DNA of 64,000 bases from Eledone cirrhosa (GCA_964016885.1 OZ024744.1:64888547-64952546); one strand, 5' to 3'; numbered from the stretch's first letter, positions 31,539 to 42,865 are shown. Numbers and translations: made by a program. Notes: generated by a model from the letters alone, not told the origin.

Positions 31539-31862
31539 GAAACCTTGAAGAAAATGTTTTGCAGATTTCTTCATAGTTTTAGTTAGTTTACCAGGAGGAA
31601 TCTAACTAAGGAATCAGTATCCTTCAGCAATTGGAAATGGTAACCTTCAGCAACCACCTTATAATCCTAATCAGGAACCACTCGTTAAGAAGGAGGATAA
31701 TAGTCATGAAAATGAAAGATGGAAAATGGCGTTGGGGGAAGGAGGGGGGGGGGTGAACAAAAGAAATGGAAAAAAAAATTACTGGCAATATACATCTGAT
31801 GATTGGAATGATAACTGCCAAGTGGTAGAAATTCCACTGGAAAATATTATTCATCATTACCA
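31281..31862. other. Unassigned DNA with A-runs
   Basis: A-runs at 31495-31545 and a G-run at 31740. The last 65 bp ('ttggaatgataactgccaag' onward, 31799-31862) recur at 33347-33402, so this is a short dispersed repeat of unknown origin. Confidence 0.5.
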
Positions 31863-32160
31863 TATGATGTGTGTGAGTGAGTGTGTGTAAGTGTGTGTGT
31901 GTGTGTGTAAGTGTGTGTGTAAGTGTGTAAGTGTGTAAGTGTGTGTGTGTGTGTGTGTGTGTGAGTGTGTAAGTGTGTGTGCATGCACATGTGTGTGTGT
32001 GTTCGTGTGTGTGTGTGCATGTACATGTGTGTGTGTGTGTGTGTTCATGTGTGTGTAAATGTGTTTGTGTGTATGTGAGTGTGTGTGTGTGTGTGCATAC
32101 GTGTGTGAGGGTATATGTGTGTGCATATGTGTGTGTGTATGTGTGTGAGTGTGTGTTTCG
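31863..32160 (+). repeat. (GT)n microsatellite
   Basis: About 300 bp of GT with GTAA, GCAT and TTC interruptions. Confidence 0.95.
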
Positions 32161-32351
32161 TATGTGTCTAGCAATAAGGGAAGTAGAAGGGGAGGGTGCA
32201 TGGTAAAGTATTTAATTAAGAATCGAAGAGAATACCGCCAACATTTCGGGTTCCGCCTTCTTCCGAAATTCTTTAAGTTGTCAATATTTCAAATGATGGG
32301 AGTTTATGTTTCTATAAACTGAGAAACTAATATTCCTATTATTCATGCCTA

Positions 32352-32813
32352 AGCCTAACCTGCTGGATTGGCAGTATCGGTAGAGCATCAGACACCATGC
32401 TTTGCAGCATAGAGTTACGGCCCTTTATGGTTAGTTCAAATGCCGCCAAGGTGAGCTTTGCTTTCATCCTTACGGGGGGGTGGGGGTCGATAAATTAAAG
32501 TACCAGTCACGCACTGGGGTTGATTTAATCGACTTTCCCTTCCCCCAAAATTGCTGGCTTTGTGCCTACATAAGAAACCATTATTTATGCCTCATTTGGT
32601 GGATTGGCAGAATCAGTAGAGAGTCAGACACCATGCTTTGCAGCATAGAGTTACACCTCTTTATGTTTAGTTCAAATGCCGCTGAGGTTAACTTTGCCTT
32701 TCATCCTTATGGTATCGATAAAATAAAGTACCAGTAATGCACTGGGATAATTGCTGGCCTTGTGCTGCTAAAAGTGCAGTATCAGTAGAGAGTTGGATAC
32801 AATGCTTTGACAT
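32352..32813 (+). mobile_element. Three SINE-A copies in tandem (long, short, head only)
   Basis: Copy 1 (to 32587) is the long form with 'ggggttgatttaatcgactt'. It is flanked by attattcatgcct (32339-32351) and attatttatgcct (32580-32592), 12 of 13 matching. Copy 2 (32595-32773) is the short form without the gatttaatcgac block. Copy 3 is about 40 bases of head ('gcagtatcagtagagagttg'). Confidence 0.82.
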
Positions 32814-33403
32814 AACGCTTTCTGAGATCTCTACAACCTGGTCCATCAGCTTGATGCTTCTATAGTTTTCTCTATCTAGTACATCTCCTTGGCCCTTATA
32901 ACAGTTGATGATATTGCTGCTATGCCATTCTTTGGATATGACACTATTTTATATTACTTGGTTTACAATACGAGTAGTTAAGGTATGACCCACTATCCCA
33001 GATGCTTTCTTGGCAATTATCCCCAATGAACCAGCTACTTTTCTTGTCTTTATATCCTTAATTACCTTACTATGGTGTTGCTGACTTGTATGGCTGGGCC
33101 CTCTGATGGGTACTTGGGTAAACTATCTTTCTTTCATGCATTCTTCTCATTCAGTAATTTTTCTTAGTGGCACTTCCATGTTACTTTCGTTTTTAGCATC
33201 AGTTCCATTACCCTCTCGGACACACTTCTCCCCAACAACATTACAATCTTCCCTAATTACAATCTTGAACATTTCATAACTTCGGTCTCATATTGGCAAA
33301 TCCTTAAATTTTCTATTTTCTGCACAATATTTGTCCCATCTGGTCATTGGAATGATAACTGCCAAGTGTTAGAAATTCCTTTGAAAAATATTCATTACCA
33401 TAG

Positions 33404-33915
<512 letters not shown>

Positions 33916-34346
33916 TACAAAGTATACTTGTCATATAGCTTCTCTCCTTGCTTCCGGGTAGTGAACCCAACTTCTCCCATTCTGCCATTCTTTCGATGCC
34001 AGTCTCTTGGCCTTAATTGACTTATCTACCTTACTGTTCCACCACTAAGTCATTCTCCTTCTTTCTGGAGCCCTGCTCCAACCACAGATCTTTTCTGTCA
34101 TCTTCAGCAGATTATCTTTCAGGAACTCCCAATGCTCTTATATATTGAATTTTTCTATTTGTTCTTCCTTACTGACATAAGCATCAGGCAACATATCTCT
34201 GAATTTATTACTGGCTGAGGGCTGTTTCAACTTACATATCCTTCCCCTCAAGGTTGCTCTCTAACTCCAAGTTCATCAAGCTCCAACTATGAAGTCACTA
34301 ACTACTATATATATAATATATGTGTGTGTGTGTATATATATATACA

Positions 34347-34758
34347 CAGTAATAGAGAAGACCCGCCTTACCTAAGTGCAAAGTGAAACCTACTACAGTC
34401 AGTAGGGACCTCTAACAAAATACACCCCGTCCCACTACCCCCACCCCATCCACACCACCCCTTTCAATGTAAAGTTATGTTGGTACCACAACATCCAGCC
34501 TGAAACAAATGAGGTCGTGTAGGTGTCACAACAAAAAAACACAGTCCACGCTGTAATGTGGCCGTGTAGGTAACACGGTAAAAACCTTCCAGTTCCACAC
34601 TGTAAATGTGGTTGGTGTTAGGAAGGGCATCCAGCCGTAGAAAACCCGCCAGACAGTCCTATGCGAGCAAGACAACCACTCTTGCCTCAAGTGGGAAAAC
34701 TCCCGTCCAAACCCATGCAAGCGTGGAATATGGACGTTAAACGATGATGATGATGATA
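34347..34758 (+). mobile_element. Family 3 LINE 3' end, single-unit UTR
   Basis: Begins within the last codons of the family 3 ORF (cagtaatagagaagacccgc, then cttacctaa, encoding the SVIEKTRLT end). It continues through the UTR with one copy of the about 113-bp unit and ends in (GATGAT)n at 34741-34757. Confidence 0.85.
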
Positions 34759-34793
34759 TATATATATATATATATATTATATTATATATATAT

Positions 34794-34902
34794 AATCCCG
34801 CCGAGGTTGACTTTGCCTTTCATCCTTACGGGGTCGATAAAATAAAGTACCAGTAATGCACTGGGTAATTGCTGGCCTTGTGCCTAAAGTAGAAACAATT
34901 AT
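34794..34902 (+). mobile_element. SINE-A, 5'-truncated at the B box
   Basis: Starts 'aatcccgccgaggttgac' and runs to 'gtagaaacaatta', flanked by TA repeats on both sides. Confidence 0.85.
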
Positions 34903-35244
34903 ATATATATAATGCCCAATTTTTTCTCGATTCTTCTCTCCATTCGAACCCATTCATTCAATCACTTCTATGTCCTAATTTCACACTATATCATATTTTC
35001 ACCATTATATATCATATCTTTTCTCTAAAAATCATATTTTCCCTATCACCGCATTTTCTCTATCGTAATTTCTTAAACAAAACAAATCTTGTATTTTCGT
35101 TTATTGTTAAATCATGCCCAAAATACGGCGATCTTATCTTAAACCTTACATTCTCGCTAACAACCCATCATCCCTCCCTCCCGCCCCCACGCACCACCAT
35201 TATTACGTGGACCAATCATAAGTCAGAGGCCCATACTATCGCTT
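34903..35244. other. Unassigned AT/CT-rich DNA
   Basis: No element recognised. It may include untranslated leader of the following LINE, whose true 5' end is not defined. Confidence 0.45.
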
Positions 35245-38200
35245 AACTGGTTGCTTTTCGATATGATGGATGGACTACGGAATTCTGGAGAGTTGAAGAG
35301 AGAAAAATGTGGACGCTCAGCGACAATGCCAAAGATAAAGCCAAATTCACCTCGTGGACGAGAATGCAAGCACTCCTCCTTGTTTCGGCCCAGGATGGCT
35401 AACATAACCCCATCCCCCCCCCGCGCCCCACCGCTCCCACCCTCCAAACGCAATCCAAAACTTCAGAGTTGGTACCATGAATGTAGGCACCTTAAAGGGT
35501 CGCTCTAACGAGGTTGTAGAAATGCTTGAACGTAAGGAGGTCGATGTTTGTTGTATTCAAGAGACCAGGTGGAGGGGAGGGTCGGCTAGATTCATCGTGG
35601 GTAAAGAGCGATGCTATAAGCTTTTCTGGGTGGGAAATGACAATGGGTTGGGTGGGGTAGGAATCATGGTAGCAGAAAAGTGGGCAGATAAGATAATAGA
35701 CGTAAATAGAGTGAACGACAGAATAATTAAAATAAGACTTGTCCTCAATAAAACTACGGTGACAGTAATATCTGCGTACGCACCCCAATCCGGACAGCCC
35801 CGCGCTATAAAAGACAGATTCTACGAGACACTGATGCTCGCTACCTCCCAAATAACCGACAGTGACTATATAGTTATTGCAGGCGACCTAAATGGTCACG
35901 TTGGACAACATTGTGACGGCTATGACGGAATCCATGGAGGCTATGGGTTCGGTACTAGAAATGAGGAAGGCTCCAGAATCCTGGAATTCTGCGACGCAAA
36001 TAACTTAACTATCTGTAACACTAACTTCAAAAAACGAGACAATCACTTGATCACCTATAGATCGGGGGAACACACAAGCCAGGTAGATTATATCCTTACC
36101 AGAAGACGTGACAGAGTGTCTGTTGTTAACACTAAATCCCACCCCCATGAAGAATTCACCTCCCAACATAGACTGATAATTAGCGACCTCATAGTCAGGA
36201 CGAGACGTACTAGACAGCGAAAGAGGACTATCCTCAGGAGAAAAATATGGAAGCTAAAGGACCCCATAGCCAGAAATAAATTTCAAAGCAAATTACTTTA
36301 CGCTTTCGACAGTAAGGAAGAGCAATTAGAGTCGTATAATATAGAGGAACAGTGGGAATTCCTGAGAGCAAACCTGCTGACGGTGGCAGACGAAGTCTGT
36401 GGCTGGAGCAGGCCTGTAGGTAGGAGGAGAGTAACATGGTGGTGGAACAGTAAGGTGGAGGAGTCAATTAAGGCCAAAAAGCAGGCTTGGAAAGTATGGC
36501 GGGATGGGGGAAGTAGAGAAGACTATCAAGTGGCCAGGAGGGAAGCTAGGAGACAAGTGTACTTCGCAAGAAGGGAAGCAGAGGAAAGAAAGTTCAAGCA
36601 TGTTCTACAACGTGAGGACCAAAAACGTGAGGTGTTCAGGATTGCCAGGCAATGTGTCAAGGAAAACCGTGATATTGTCGGGGAGAAGTGTGTACTTAAC
36701 GATGATGGCATACTTGCCATCACCGACGCTGATAAGAAGGTAGCTTGGAAGTGTCACTACGAAAGGCTTCTAAATGAGGAGAACAAATGGGAGAAAGACA
36801 GTCTCCCCCAGATCGATCCAATAGAGGGACCAGCAGTGTTAGTTGAAGGTAGTATAATAAGTAAGGCAATCAAAGATATGAAGACGGGTAAGGCGGCTGG
36901 GCCTTCGGAAATAGTTGCTGAGATGCTGAAGGCATCTGGTTCGGTGGGACACACCATGGTCACCCGGATAGTTAACCAAGTCGTACAGAATGGGGTTGTT
37001 CCGAAGGAATGGCGTAGCAGCATCATCGTTAACTGCTATAAGGGAAAAGGAGATGCCCTAGATAGGAGTAACTATAGAGGCATTAAATTAATCGACCAGG
37101 TCATGAAGGTCACGGAAAAAGTAATAGCGCAACTAATCAGAGAGAGAATTGATCTAGATGAAATGCAGTTCGGGTTTGTGTCAGGCAAAAGTACCACAGA
37201 CGCTCTTTTCATTGTACGACAACTACAGGAGAAGTACCTAGCTAAAAGTAAACCCCTATACTTAGCTTTTGTCGACTTGGAGAAAGCCTTCGACAGAGTC
37301 CCCCGTTCCATTATCTGGTGGTCTCTTAGAAAACTAGGTGTTGACGAATGGCTTGTGAGAGCTATACAAGCCATGTATAAAGAAACAGTCAGTAAGGTTA
37401 GAATTAACAACGAATATAGTGAAGAGTTTAGCGTAAAAGTTGGTGTCCATCAGGGCTCTGTACTTAGCCCCCTACTATTTATTATTGCCCTTCAGGCTAT
37501 AACAGAGGAGTTCAAGACCAGCTGCCCATGAGAACTCCTATACGCAGATGATCTAACGCTCATAGCTGAATCAATGACCGAACTAGAGAAGAAATTCCAA
37601 ACGTGGAAGCACGGCCTAGAATCAAAAGGCCTTAAAATTAACCTGGCTAAGACTAAAGTTCTAGTTTGTAGGAAAGAAAATAAGGCGGCGGTCCCATCGG
37701 GGAAATGGCCATGCTCAGTGTGTAGGAAAGGCGTAGGTAGAAACTCCATTTTATGTCCCAAATGCAAAGTATGGGTGCATAAAAGATGTAGTGGGATCAC
37801 AGGTAAGCTAACTAAGAACATAGATTTTACATGTGGCCGGTGCTCTGGTGCAATAAGTAGCAGCAAGTGCCCACAAAATACTAGCTCCTTCAACTGCGCA
37901 GAGGGTTCTATAGAAATAGTGGACAGCTTCCGTTATCTGGGTGACAAAATCAGCAGTGGGGGAGGGTGCTCTGAAAGTACAGTAGCTAGAGTCAGAACTG
38001 GATGGAAAAAGTTCAGAGAGCTTATACCACTATTAGCCGCTAGAGGGTTCTCCCTAAAAATGAAAGGCAGGTTATACGATGCCTGCATACGAACTGCAAT
38101 GCTGCATGGCAGTGAGACCTGGGCATTGTGTGCAGAGGATATACGCAGACTAGAGAGGAACGAAGCTTGCATGCTCCGCTGGATGTGCAATAGTAATATA

Positions 38201-39002
38201 CGTGAACGGCAAAGCATAAACGAACTAAGGAAAAAATTAGAAATAAGAGGGATCAGATGTTGTTTACTCGAGAGAAGGCTACGTTGGTACGGTCACGTGA
38301 TGCGCATGAAAGACGACAGCTGTATAACAAAGTGCAGGGCAATAAAGATAGACGGTAGCCACGGAGTAGGCAGACCCAGAAAAACATGGGACGAGCTGAT
38401 AAATTCCGACCTCACACGCTTACACCTCTCCAAGACAATGTCACTGGACCGAGACCTTTGGCGGTACTCAGTAATAGAGAAGACCCGCCTTACCTAAATA
38501 CAAAGTAAAAACCTACTACAGTCAGTAGGCACCTCTATCAAAACACACCCCCGTCCCACCACCTCCACCCCACCCACACCGCCCCTTTCAATGTAAAGTT
38601 ATGTTGGTCCCACAACATCCAGGCCGAAACAAATGAGATCGTGTAGGTGTCACGACAAAAAACACACAGTCCACGCTGTAAATGTGGCCGTGTAGGCAAC
38701 ACGGTAAAAACCTCCCAGCCCCACACTGTAAATGTGGTTGGTGTTAGGAAGGGCATCCAGCTGTAGAAAACCCGCCAGACAGTCCACGCTGTAATGTGGC
38801 CGTGTAGGCAACACGGTAAAAACCTCCCAGCCCCACACTGTAAATGTGGTTGGTGTTAGGAAGGGCATCCAACTGTAGAAAACCCGCCAGACAGTCCTAT
38901 GCGAGCAAGACAACCACTCTTGCCTCAAGTGGGAAAACCCCCGTCCAAACCCATGCAAGCGTGGAACACGGACGCTAAACCTGATGATGATGATGATGAT
39001 GA
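35245..39002 (+). mobile_element. Family 3 LINE copy 3, near full length
   Basis: Shares its start 'tggttgcttttcgatatgat' with the inverted copy at 54073, carries the whole ORF, a 3' UTR (38498-38984) with two tandem copies of an about 113-bp unit, and an ATG-type tail (38985-39002). Only one nonsense codon lies in the main ORF. It is the best copy of this family in the window. Confidence 0.88.
35477..38497 (+). pseudogene. RTE-like ORF with PHD finger between RT motifs D and E (one stop)
   Basis: 1006 codons from ATG 35477. The frame probably begins further upstream (ATG 35263), as in the inverted copy, but a C-run indel shifts it here. Endonuclease: MNVGTL (Asn2), IQETRW (Glu29), SAYAPQSG, AGDLNGHVG, SQVDYIL, SQHRLI. 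Reverse transcriptase: NCYKGKGDALDRSNYRGIK, VDLEKAFDRV (motif A), HQGSVLSPLL (B), LLYADDLTLI (C, about 687-696), LAKTKVLVC (D) and FRYLGDKI (E, about 818). Between D and E lies C746-x2-C, C760-x2-C-x4-H-x2-C, C786-x2-C, a C4HC3 PHD spacing. The C-terminus has LRWYGHVMRMKD and RKTWDEL. The only break is TGA at 37529-37531, where the copy at 49.7 kb has TGG (Trp). Confidence 0.9.
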
Positions 39003-39053
39003 TATTATATTATATATATATATATAATATAATATCATCATCATCATCATCTG
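38985..39053. repeat. (GAT)n(AT)n(ATC)n palindrome
   Basis: The ATG tail of the LINE, a TATA tract and an (ATC)n run form a near-perfect palindrome with arms of about 30 bp, centred near 39019. It is the remains of a tail-to-tail junction. Confidence 0.85.
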
Positions 39054-39211
39054 ACGCTATGCTTTGCAGCAAAGAGTTACGCCCCTTTATGGTTTGAGTT
39101 CAAATCCCGCCGAGGTTAACTTTGCCTTTCATCCTTACGGGGTCGATAAAATAAAGTACCAGTAATGCACTGGATAATTGCTGGCCTTGTGCCAAAAGTA
39201 GAAACAATTAT
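39051..39211 (+). mobile_element. SINE-A, short form, A box truncated
   Basis: Starts 'ctgacgctatgctttgcag', with B box 'gagttcaaatcccgcc', body and tail 'gtagaaacaatta'. Confidence 0.85.
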
Positions 39212-39288
39212 ATATATATATATATATAGAACTTGAACCGATAAGGTTCGGTTTACCGATTATATCACTATTTATAAAATAAATTTTG

Positions 39289-39352
39289 TATTTTATCTGA
39301 TGAGAGCGTACCAAAGTTTTTTTGGTACCCTTGAAATATATATAATAAATAA
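39289..39352 (+). ncRNA. Hammerhead ribozyme (type I), upstream unit
   Basis: Stem I TATTTTAT (39289-39296); core CTGATGA (39297-39303); stem II GAGCGTACC with GGTACCCTT (39304-39312/39324-39332, eight pairs including one G-U, and one mismatch); core GAAA (39333-39336); loop TATATA; T39343 as 16.1 and A39344 as position 17; and 3' stem I strand ATAAATAA (five contiguous pairs). All invariant core bases are present. Stem I is weakened by two mismatches, so activity is less certain than in the next unit. Confidence 0.68.
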
Positions 39353-39607
39353 ATATGGTTTTATAAATATAGTTTCCATTTATTAATATTATTAATATCA
39401 TTGATATTATACTCCAGGAAACTTGTAGAGTGCTTCAAATCTGTTATAATAAATAAATTTGTTGAATTACCAGCAAATTAAATATCTCTTTGCTTATATA
39501 TATATATATTATATTATATGTAGGAAGTGAGTATTATTGTAGCACAATAAAGCAATGCAAATATCAGATAAGTAGCACTCTACAGTTTGTAGGACTGGAG
39601 TATAAAT

Positions 39608-39779
39608 AATATAAGATCAAAAGATGGTTAAAAGAATTCCAAGTATTTTTAACCTTCATATCATGTATCCCTATTTTATCTGATGAAAACGCAGATATCA
39701 TCTCATGATGATATTTGTTTTTGAAATGCGCATAATAAAATACTTGGAACTCTTTTAACCATCTTTTGATCTTATATTA
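39608..39779. repeat. Long inverted repeat around the downstream hammerhead
   Basis: About 39 bases at 39610-39650 (ataagatcaaaagatggtta and onward) reappear as complement at 39737-39779 with one mismatch. It encloses the ribozyme and could extend or compete with its stem I. Confidence 0.85.
39672..39742 (+). ncRNA. Hammerhead ribozyme (type I), downstream unit
   Basis: Stem I TATTTTAT (39672-39679) pairs perfectly with ATAAAATA (39735-39742). Core CTGATGA 39680-39686. Stem II is 16 pairs (39687-39702 with 39707-39722, one mismatch, two G-U) closed by tcat. Core GAAA 39723-39726. Loop TGCGCA (39727-39732), T39733 as 16.1 and A39734 as position 17, so the predicted cut is after 39734. The first stem II pair is A-U instead of the usual G-C. 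It shares the 15-base string TATTTTATCTGATGA with the upstream unit 383 bases away, as expected for paired ribozymes of a retrozyme or Penelope-like repeat. Confidence 0.82.
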
Positions 39780-39995
39780 TATTATATTATATATATATAT
39801 ATTATATTATATATATATATATAATATTATATATATATATATTATATATAAAAATGACTTCTATAGGACTAAACTGTTTCATTTATAGGAAATCAGCATA
39901 TGTATAATAAAGATGCCTATACTCTACCAATATATTGAGTACCTTTTTTAAACTGTGATTACCCCCAAACACGACTTGGAAATCTACATATTATA
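39780..39995. other. TA tract and unassigned DNA
   Basis: (TA)n/(TATAT) to 39850, then unique-looking sequence. Confidence 0.5.
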
Positions 39996-40535
39996 TCATC
40001 ATCATCATTTTATGTCCGCTTTTCCCTGCTCACAAGGGTGGGACGGGTCCTATTCAGCACAGCATCTCTCCATTCGTGACAGTCCTTTGTTATCTCCTCC
40101 ATGAGCTTCAGCGATCTGAGGTCAGCTCTCACCAGCTCTGCCCATGTTTTTTGTGGTCTTCCTCCCACATGTCCATACCAACGCAGTCTTCTCTCTCGCA
40201 CACTACAGCCTATCCCTCTTATACACAGTTTCTCTCTCAACTCGTCTATGCTTCGTCATTCATGCACATCGACATTGCACATCCAATGGAGCATGCTTGT
40301 TTCATTTCTCTCCAGCCGTCGCATATCCTCCACAGTTGCTTCCCATGTCTCACTACCATGCAGCATTGCACATCTCACACAACCATCATATAACTGGCCT
40401 TTCATTCGTAGGAGGAACCCTTCTTTGTGAACAGAGGAAGCAGCTCCCTAAACTTCTTCCAACCCGTCCTTATTCTAGATACTATGGCCTCAGAGTACCC
40501 TCCTCCCTTACTAATCTGATCAAGTAAGTATGTTT
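39996..40535 (-). pseudogene. Family-3-related LINE, C-terminal part with ATG tail
   Basis: Minus strand: ISKGGGYSEAIVSRIRTGWK, then KKFRELLPLF, a frame change, then RERRLRWYGHVGGRPQKTWA and LVRADLRSL, ending near NRTRP. After the coding part come 'acccttgtgagcagggaaa' and 'gcggacataaaatgatgatg', which is the SINE-B tail. Different subfamily from the 35.2-kb copy. Confidence 0.78.
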
Positions 40536-40654
40536 TGAACCAGCGAGCAGGGTTGAAAATAGAAATAGAAGCTTTTGTTGTATTTTTGACTAAAGAAATT
40601 TTAGCCTGACAGTGAGGTTTAGAACGCTCTAAGAAATGGAAAAAGATGAGTATT

Positions 40655-40720
40655 GACATACATGGGAGTCGAACCCACATCTCTGGTTATCCAGACCACT
40701 GTGCTACCATTACACATATT
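40655..40720 (-). pseudogene. tRNA-like pseudogene or SINE head
   Basis: Minus strand reads 'gtaatggtagcac' (D-arm-like), 'tggtctggataacca' (stem TGGT/ACCA, seven-base loop), then 'gtgggttcgactcccat' (T-arm with a perfect B-box GGTTCGACTCC). The acceptor stem is poorly matched and no SINE body follows that I recognise. Probably a tRNA-derived pseudogene. Confidence 0.45.
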
Positions 40721-41510
40721 TTATTCAAACAAAACTTCAAAGTCACATTGCATTTCGTTCAAATGAAATATTCAGACTCAACATCTTTTATCAGTTTGTG
40801 TTACTTGTTGTTTTTAAGGTTTCTTATAAACACACATTCCAAATATATATATATATATATACGTGTGTGTGTTGTTTGTGTGTTGTTTGTGTGTGTATGT
40901 GTGTGTGTGGATGTATGACACCGTTGATGATATATTTCCATCCTTCAAGAACATTATTTTGTACCAAAGTTAAACAATATTATCGTAATATTCTGAGAAA
41001 GTCATTTAATACAACGTAGTGTGCTTCAAAATCTCACATTAATTGAGACTTGAAGTAATTTCTTTGACAATTTTTATTTGTAAATTTGTTTTAAATATTT
41101 TATATGTTATTTATTTTATCAAAAGTGATTCATTTGGCACCAAAATTGAACAACCTACTTTGAATAAATCACAAGACTTTAGCTCATATGTCTATGACCT
41201 CTTGTGGAGATCAGTGATACCGGAAGAGTGTAACGAAATTTTTCTTCCCCAGCTAATATGCCCAATCCTGAACTATTAAATATTCCATCAGATATACTGC
41301 AGTTGAAATAAAACAACTAGAAATTTAATGGAAAAAAAAACAAAACTGTTATAATGTTATAATGCAGTGTGTCAATGAAATTGCTTACAAAAAGCAAAAA
41401 AACAAAAAATGGAATTGCTTACTAAAAAACTAAAAAATAGCAGACTATATATTGGAAATATTCCTGTTGATAAACACCTCTTACTTTACAGCACTGATTG
41501 TTTTACCATT
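40721..41510. other. Unassigned DNA
   Basis: TA/TG tract at 40845-40915. A 78-codon frame (41043-41279) has no motif, and I cannot say it is a gene. Confidence 0.45.
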
Positions 41511-42033
41511 TTATATGTGGTCTTTATTGTATTTGTTTAACATTGATAATTGTAGGATAAGTGAACAGGCTTGAGCAGGCTTGGGCAAAGTGGGATAATA
41601 GGCCTTAAATGTGGTCTTTATTGTGTTTGTTTAACCCTTTACCATTTACATTACTCTATATATACTATTATATTTTCATGGTAAAGGCTTTACCTTACAT
41701 AATTATCTCACATAATATTGAATCTGAGATTTTGATATTATTTATTTTGAGAACAATACCATAACATCAGTGTGAGCAGCCAGTTACAGCCAGTTTGAAC
41801 AGAAAGAAGTGCGATGATTCTGGCTGGATATGGCTGGTTTTAATACTAAAGATAATTGTAGGATAAGTGAGTAGGATAAGGGAGCAGAGTTAAGCAGGCA
41901 TGGGCAAAGTGGGATAATAGGTCTTATATGTGGTCTTTATTGTATTTGTTTAACATAATTGTAGGATAAGTGAGCAGGGTTGAACAGGGTTGAGCAGGCT
42001 TAGGCAAAGTGGGATAATAGGCCTTATATGTGG
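41511..42033 (+). repeat. About 95-bp tandem repeat x3, second unit split by a MITE
   Basis: Units start 'ttatatgtggtctttattgt' at about 41511, 41605 and 41924 and contain 'aattgtaggataagtga' and 'caaagtgggataatagg'. The MITE at 41631-41856 interrupts unit 2 at its TTTAA. Confidence 0.85.
41631..41856 (-). mobile_element. TTAA-flanked MITE, family M1 (copy 6)
   Basis: TTAACCCTTTACCATTTACA at the left; the right end is eroded to 'tttaatactaaag'. Units 1 and 3 of the host repeat show the empty site 'tttgtttaacat'. Confidence 0.85.
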
Positions 42034-42214
42034 ATAATGATTTTTGTAAATCCCTCAAAATTATTAATTAATTAATTAAAGTAGAATATTTTTTCATAAG
42101 AAATGCAGTCGTAAAGGGGTTAAGGTCTTGTTGGATCACAAATAGATCTTCATTTGTTTTGGTTTTCAGTATTATTTTAATCTCATCTGTAAAACTGCAA
42201 TAACTGACAACATG
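42034..42214 (-). mobile_element. MITE family M2 end and spacer
   Basis: 'tcataagaaatgcagtcgta' and 'aaggggttaag' at 42098-42122 match the reverse of the M2 terminus. The rest is unassigned. Confidence 0.45.
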
Positions 42215-42340
42215 ATGATCAACATTCATCAACATTTGTTTGTGTCAATTTTTCTGTGCTTGCATGGGTTGGACGGGTCCTTTCAAGTATAGCCTGCCTC
42301 GACTCACTACATTCCTTCATCCTCTCCTCTGTAAAGTTCA
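42215..42340 (-). repeat. LINE 3'-end fragment
   Basis: 'tgcttgcatgggttggacgg' followed by 'gtcctttcaagtatagcctg' resembles the junction of coding end and ATG-tail UTR in the 40.0-kb LINE. Confidence 0.5.
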
Positions 42341-42865
42341 GTGTTTTTCTCAAGTAACAGAAACAATCCATGAATGCATGCCTGTTTCAAGTATATATAT
42401 ATGAGGCCCCTTGGCAAAGCAATATACTGAAACTTTGCAGCATCTCATTACAGAAAATTGCTTTATAATTGAGAGGAAGTCTTTGTTATTTACCGATGTC
42501 ACTTTCAATGCAGATAAGAGCAAACAGATTCAACTACTGCTGTTCTATTGTGTTGCAAAGATGATTCAACATAGAAATAGAAAATGAACATGCCCTGTCA
42601 CCAGCATGTACATAAATATTTGAAATGTAATTTCAATATGGGAAACATAGATTTCAATTTATCTGAAATGATTTTTCTCTACATGTCTGGAAGAGTTTTC
42701 ATTCTTCATTGTAGACAATGTAGTGCTTGAGTTTCATATATTCCTTGAGCAATTTAATATAATTAGAGAATTACAGCATATAAGAACCATTTTAGCCATT
42801 TAAAAATAAACAAAAACCATTAACTTTACTTTATAAATAAATAGATATATATATATATACTCGTA
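42341..42865. other. Unassigned AT-rich DNA
   Basis: Nothing recognised. Confidence 0.45.

Noticed and set aside
31794..31840. CTGATGA followed by TTGG...CCAA and GAAA
   Set aside because: Six unpaired bases separate the stem from GAAA, so the core geometry is wrong.
32240..32285. Hammerhead-like minus-strand sequence CGGAAGA...GAAA
   Set aside because: The invariant U4 is replaced by G and stem II and stem I are not convincing.
41043..41279. 78-codon frame
   Set aside because: No motif or conservation evidence; length is expected by chance in AT-rich DNA.
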